Shown here piece after piece: positions 31,432 through 37,289 of a stretch of 37,289 bases of DNA (position 1 is its first letter; every line of letters starts with the position of its first letter). The DNA is taken from NCBI RefSeq assembly GCF_001425265.1, contig NZ_LMEC01000020.1, positions 436,009-473,297 on the forward strand, read 5' to 3'. The notes beneath the pieces were generated by a model. That model ran no database searches, had not been told where the DNA came from, and saw nothing but the letters and a program-made list of their open reading frames with translations. Source of the stretch: Massilia sp. Root418 (lineage in GTDB: Bacteria; Pseudomonadota; Gammaproteobacteria; Burkholderiales; Burkholderiaceae_D). The translations under genes were made by a program, and so were the position numbers.

Positions 31432-32904
31432 TTACTGTTTTTTGCCGAACATGGGCAGCGGCAGGGTCATGATGTCGTCGTAGGTCAGCGCCATCCGGTT
31501 CCTGTCGCGCACGTCCGCACCGATCTGTATCAGATGGTCGCGCTTGGCAAAATTGCTGGTCTTGGTTGGGTAGTACTGCTGTATGCTCTTAATCGCGATG
31601 CCAGCCCTCAGCAGATTGGCCGCCACGAAGCGCGCGTCTATGTCCGACACGTCCGCCGTGTACAGCACGGTCGTGGTCGGGTCTCCCTTCAGCGAGGGCG
31701 TGGGATTCTTGGAAATGGTCCTGATCCGCTGGCCGGACCTGTCCTTCAGTGGATACCCTAGGTTGGACACCGCCTGCAGCACGATGTCCTGGTCCACCTT
31801 GTGCGGATACACCTGGATGGTGATCCGTTCCGGTACCCGGACCTTCTCGCCGAAATTGTTCAACGACGCCTCCGCGCGCGACTTTTCCTGCGCGCTCGGT
31901 TCGGCCTGCGCGGTATTTTCCGCCTGCTTCGCGAAGCCGATCGCCAGCTTCTCGACGTAGGCCTTCCTTTCGGCGGTGTCGTTCAGCGAGGGATCATAAA
32001 TCTGGGCCACGGAGATCTTGTCCAGCTCGGACAAATCGTCCACGTCCTCATCGCGGCGGCATGGATTTTTCTGGCCGTTCCGGTCCGGCGCGTACCAGCT
32101 CGGCGCGAAGTTGTACTGCATGATGGACTTGTTGTCATACCCGCCCACGTAAAAGTAGGTGTTGCCGGTATCGCCCAGTGAGCCGATCTGCGCTTTCGCA
32201 TACTCGACTTTCCAGCCCTGGGACGCCGCGATGGCGGGAATATTGAACCACCCGTCGCACAGCTTGCGCTGGTGTTCATGCACCATGGCCAGGGCATGGC
32301 CGAATTCGTGGCGGACGTTGAACACATAGCCCGTCATCAGCCCTTCTTTCTTGGCACGCAGCGCGCCGACCAGGTTCATGGTGGTGGGGAAGGCGGTATT
32401 CTGGTACACCGCCTTGCCCACGTAGGACCAGTCGCCATTCTTCACCGGTATGTCCTGCTGGTTCCACAAGGCGCGCTTGTCGCCGGCGTCCAGGTTGATG
32501 CGGATGTCCGCCATCAGCTTGTAGCTGGACAGGTCGGAAAGCTGGCACATCCTCACCTTGCCGCCGGATTCGAACGCAAACTCGATTCTCGGCACGGCCG
32601 CGTGCCATACCTCGGCCAGGTCCATGATTTCCCGCTGCTGCGCCTCGGTGCCATTCCAGAAGCAAACGCTCAGCTTGGTTTTCGTCCAGCGATACCTGTC
32701 GTAGAATGTACCGCTGGCCCGCTCAATGAGGTCCGTGGACACGCCCAGCCTGCGGCTGCGGTCAGCCAGGAAATTCAGCTTGGAGCTGTTGCGCTCGGCT
32801 TCATCGACCAGCCGGTTCACCTGGATTTGCTGCGGGAAGCTGTCGTGCGCCAGGGCGTGGGCCGAGGCGAACAGGGCAAATGACAAAAACCGGGATTTCT
32901 TCAT
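31432..32904 (-). CDS. Secreted metzincin-like zinc protease
   Basis: This 490-residue protein has a signal peptide (residues 1-19, ending ALA-H) and a zinc site HEFGHALAMVH at residues 199-209 (HExxHxxxxxH), followed some 60 residues later by SIMQY near 261, which fits the Met-turn of metzincins. These features suggest an astacin-like (M12A) peptidase. The C-terminal 150 residues are of unknown fold. The ATG at 32904 follows AGAGGT. The gene converges on the receptor gene with 3 nt between stops and diverges from the histidine kinase. Its substrate is unknown. Confidence 0.82.
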   Translation of the reverse strand: MKKSRFLSFALFASAHALAHDSFPQQIQVNRLVDEAERNSSKLNFLADRSRRLGVSTDLIERASGTFYDRYRWTKTKLSVCFWNGTEAQQREIMDLAEVWHAAVPRIEFAFESGGKVRMCQLSDLSSYKLMADIRINLDAGDKRALWNQQDIPVKNGDWSYVGKAVYQNTAFPTTMNLVGALRAKKEGLMTGYVFNVRHEFGHALAMVHEHQRKLCDGWFNIPAIAASQGWKVEYAKAQIGSLGDTGNTYFYVGGYDNKSIMQYNFAPSWYAPDRNGQKNPCRRDEDVDDLSELDKISVAQIYDPSLNDTAERKAYVEKLAIGFAKQAENTAQAEPSAQEKSRAEASLNNFGEKVRVPERITIQVYPHKVDQDIVLQAVSNLGYPLKDRSGQRIRTISKNPTPSLKGDPTTTVLYTADVSDIDARFVAANLLRAGIAIKSIQQYYPTKTSNFAKRDHLIQIGADVRDRNRMALTYDDIMTLPLPMFGKKQ

Positions 32905-33063
32905 GGGTGACCTCTGATGGCAAGGCCCGATTCTGCCTCAACCGTGCGGCAATAATTCTCTCTAAAGGTCACAAGGCAGAAAAATAATGTAAACACAACA
33001 CGCCTGGCCGCCACCGTCGAGGATTCCGCTGAAGCAACGCCAGGGAATTGTGCTCGTGTCATA

Positions 33064-33069
33064 TATAAT
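33064..33069 (+). promoter_or_regulatory. -10 element upstream of the histidine kinase
   Basis: A perfect TATAAT lies about 30 nt before the ATG at 33098, within an AT-rich stretch of an otherwise GC-rich region. No good -35 is seen at 17 nt. The leader would be about 20 nt, with no obvious Shine-Dalgarno. Confidence 0.45.
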
Positions 33070-33097
33070 GTTGCTTTTAGAATAATTCCGTCGCGCA

Positions 33098-34888
33098 ATG
33101 AAGGTTCGTTCCCTGCTCGCCCTGACCATCACGGTTGCCCTGGTTCCTGTGGTGGTGTTCTTTGCCGCCCCGCTCGCGCGGCTGGTAGACGCCGAACGCG
33201 ACGCGGGCGTGCGCAGCCTGCAGGAGGCGGCGCGCGCCACGTCGGTGGCGGTGGACGCGCAATGGAACGAGGCGTCCGGCCTGATGCGGGCGCTGAGCGC
33301 CTCGAGCAAGCTGGAGGCCGAGCAGATGGACGCCTTCGACGCCAAAGCCCACTCGATCATGAACGGCCGCGGCGCCATCCTGGTGCTGTACGACGCCAAC
33401 GGCCAGCAGCGCGTGAATACCGCCATGCCGGTCGGCACCGTGCTGCCCGACACGCGCGCCGAGCGCGAGCGCATCAGCAAACTGCTGGCCGGCACCCGCG
33501 TATCCGTCACGGACCTGATGACCGGGCCGGTGGTGCGCAGGCCTATGGTGGCGCTGGAATACCCGTTCTCGCTGGCCGAGGACCGCCAGTACGTGATGGC
33601 CTACGCCTTCGAGGCGAAGCAGATGGTCAAGGCCCTGCCGCCGCCGGACAACGAAGGCACCACCTACCTGATCTACGACAGCAAGGCCAAGCTGATCCAG
33701 TCCAACCGGTCGGGCGCGCTCATCGGCGCCGAGGCGCCGCCGGCCATTGCCGCCGCCATGCGCTCCGGGCAGAACGGCCTGGTGCCCCTGCCGGAGGGCG
33801 GCTATGCCGTGCTGGCGTCGTCCGGCATGTCCAACTGGTGGGTGGTGGTGACCGCCAGCGAGGAACGCATCGACGGCAACGCGCGCCGCATCGCGCTGCT
33901 GTCCGGCCTGGGCTTGCTGATGGCGCTGCTGCTGGCGGTGGCCACCGCCTGGGCCATCAGCGCGCGCATTGCCAAGGCCATCGGCCAGACCAGCGCGGCG
34001 GCGGGCGCCATCGGTTCCGCCCCGCCGCTGCGCCCGGCCCCGTCCGGGATTGCCGAGGTGGACGAGCTGGGCGAGAGCATCTACCAGGCCGCCCATCTGC
34101 TGGCCGAGGCGGCCGCCGAACGCGAACGGCTGCTGGTGCAGGCGCAGCACGCGCGCGAGGTGGCGGACGCGCAGAACCGCGCCAAGGACGAATTCCTGGC
34201 CATGCTGGGCCACGAGCTGCGCAACCCCATGGCGCCCATCAGCGTGGCGGCGCATATGCTGGCCATGCCCGGCCTGAGCGAGCAGCAGCTGCGCCAGGCC
34301 AGCGAGGTGATTGCGCGCCAGAGCAGCCATATGAACCGCCTGGTGAACGACCTGCTGGACGTGTCGCGCGTGACGCGCGGGCTGATCTCGCTGGACCGCA
34401 AGCCGCTCAGCATCCAGCCCGTGATCGCCAGCGCGGTGGAACAGACCGGCAGCCTGGCCGCCGGCCAGCGCCATCAACTGGCGGTGGCGCCGATGACGGA
34501 AGACCTGTGGGTGAACGGCGACGCGATCCGGCTGGTGCAGGTGCTGGCCAATCTGCTGGCCAACGCCATCAAGTATTCGCCGCCGCAGTCCGCCATCCTG
34601 GTCGAAGCCGTGCGCGACGGCGGCGACCTGCTGCTCACGGTCAGCGACAACGGCAGCGGCATCGAGGCCGGCCTGCTGCCGCGCATCTTCGACCTGTTCT
34701 CGCAAGGCGTGCGCCGGCCGGACCGCGCCGACGGCGGCCTGGGCCTGGGCCTGGCCCTGGTGCGCAAGATCGTGGAACTGCACGGCGGCAGCGTGGCAGC
34801 CTACAGCGAAGGACCCGGCCAGGGCAGCCGCTTCGTGATTCGCCTGCCCCTGCACGACATGCGCGAGGCGACCGCCGCCGCACAGTGA
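33098..34888 (+). CDS. Membrane sensor histidine kinase, no receiver domain
   Basis: This 596-residue kinase has a membrane helix at about 5-27, a periplasmic Cache-type sensor region to about 260, a second helix at 266-288, a linker with a coiled-coil look (EAAAERERLLVQAQHAREVADA), HisKA with GHELRNP at 370-376 (phospho-accepting His), and HATPase_c with N box (NLLANAIKYSP), G1 (DNGSGIE) and G2 (GGLGLGLALV). No response regulator gene is in the window, so it is an orphan here. The signal is unknown. It begins 193 nt from the divergent protease gene. Confidence 0.92.
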   Translation: MKVRSLLALTITVALVPVVVFFAAPLARLVDAERDAGVRSLQEAARATSVAVDAQWNEASGLMRALSASSKLEAEQMDAFDAKAHSIMNGRGAILVLYDANGQQRVNTAMPVGTVLPDTRAERERISKLLAGTRVSVTDLMTGPVVRRPMVALEYPFSLAEDRQYVMAYAFEAKQMVKALPPPDNEGTTYLIYDSKAKLIQSNRSGALIGAEAPPAIAAAMRSGQNGLVPLPEGGYAVLASSGMSNWWVVVTASEERIDGNARRIALLSGLGLLMALLLAVATAWAISARIAKAIGQTSAAAGAIGSAPPLRPAPSGIAEVDELGESIYQAAHLLAEAAAERERLLVQAQHAREVADAQNRAKDEFLAMLGHELRNPMAPISVAAHMLAMPGLSEQQLRQASEVIARQSSHMNRLVNDLLDVSRVTRGLISLDRKPLSIQPVIASAVEQTGSLAAGQRHQLAVAPMTEDLWVNGDAIRLVQVLANLLANAIKYSPPQSAILVEAVRDGGDLLLTVSDNGSGIEAGLLPRIFDLFSQGVRRPDRADGGLGLGLALVRKIVELHGGSVAAYSEGPGQGSRFVIRLPLHDMREATAAAQ

Positions 34889-34976
34889 GCGCGCGTGACA
34901 ATTCGCGTATCTCGCCGCGCCCGAATTGCGGTAAGGTAGACGGCACTTCTCAGTGCAAGCTCTCGTGGAGGTTGGC

Positions 34977-37289
<2,313 letters not shown>

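Overview
This GC-rich window carries genes typical of a betaproteobacterium of the Oxalobacteraceae (Massilia/Duganella/Janthinobacterium-like). This placement is inferred from the PEP-CTERM protein, the style of siderophore locus, the codon use and the neighbouring enolase gene; no rRNA or other phylogenetic marker is present.

Bases 1-24559 form an iron-regulated lipopeptide siderophore-type locus, almost all on the minus strand. Read in transcription order, it starts with a PvdS-like iron-starvation ECF sigma factor under a near-perfect Fur box (24541-24559). Next come a 73-residue protein that is only the cytoplasmic sigma-binding part of a FecR anti-sigma factor, two Fur boxes, and three inner-membrane genes (DUF3325-like, DUF3649-like, PepSY-TM) of the FpvG-type siderophore-iron reduction set. 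A candidate PvdS-type promoter then leads into mbtH, type II thioesterase, 4'-phosphopantetheinyl transferase, SyrP/TauD-like hydroxylase and three NRPS genes, with gaps between -23 and +25 nt. The NRPS line reads FAAL-ACP-C-A-PCP | C-A(Asp)-PCP-E-C-A(Ser)-PCP | C-A(Gly)-PCP-C-A(Gly, running off the window). The substrates come from pocket residues I aligned by hand. The predicted product begins fatty acyl-X-D-Asp (probably beta-hydroxylated)-Ser-Gly-Gly. The Asp, the hydroxylase, the FAAL start and the iron regulation together suggest an amphiphilic beta-hydroxyaspartate siderophore of the cupriachelin/serobactin class. The first Gly adenylation domain has a 19-nt gap relative to its near-identical copy at the window's left edge. 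The gap breaks the frame and removes a specificity residue; it may be an assembly artefact.

Bases 24502-31428, mostly on the plus strand, look like a plant-polymer region. They hold a strong sigma-70 promoter with a palindromic operator in its spacer, a PEP-CTERM surface protein, a secreted pectate lyase/pectin methylesterase fusion of 1186 residues, and a TonB-dependent receptor of unknown substrate.

Bases 31432-37289 hold a secreted metzincin-like zinc protease (minus), an orphan sensor histidine kinase and a multi-pass membrane patatin-like lipase (plus), and the 3' end of enolase (minus, cut by the window edge).

I see no tRNA, rRNA, CRISPR array, insertion sequence or phage element. Very long antisense open frames opposite the NRPS and pectinase genes are shadows of GC-rich codon use.
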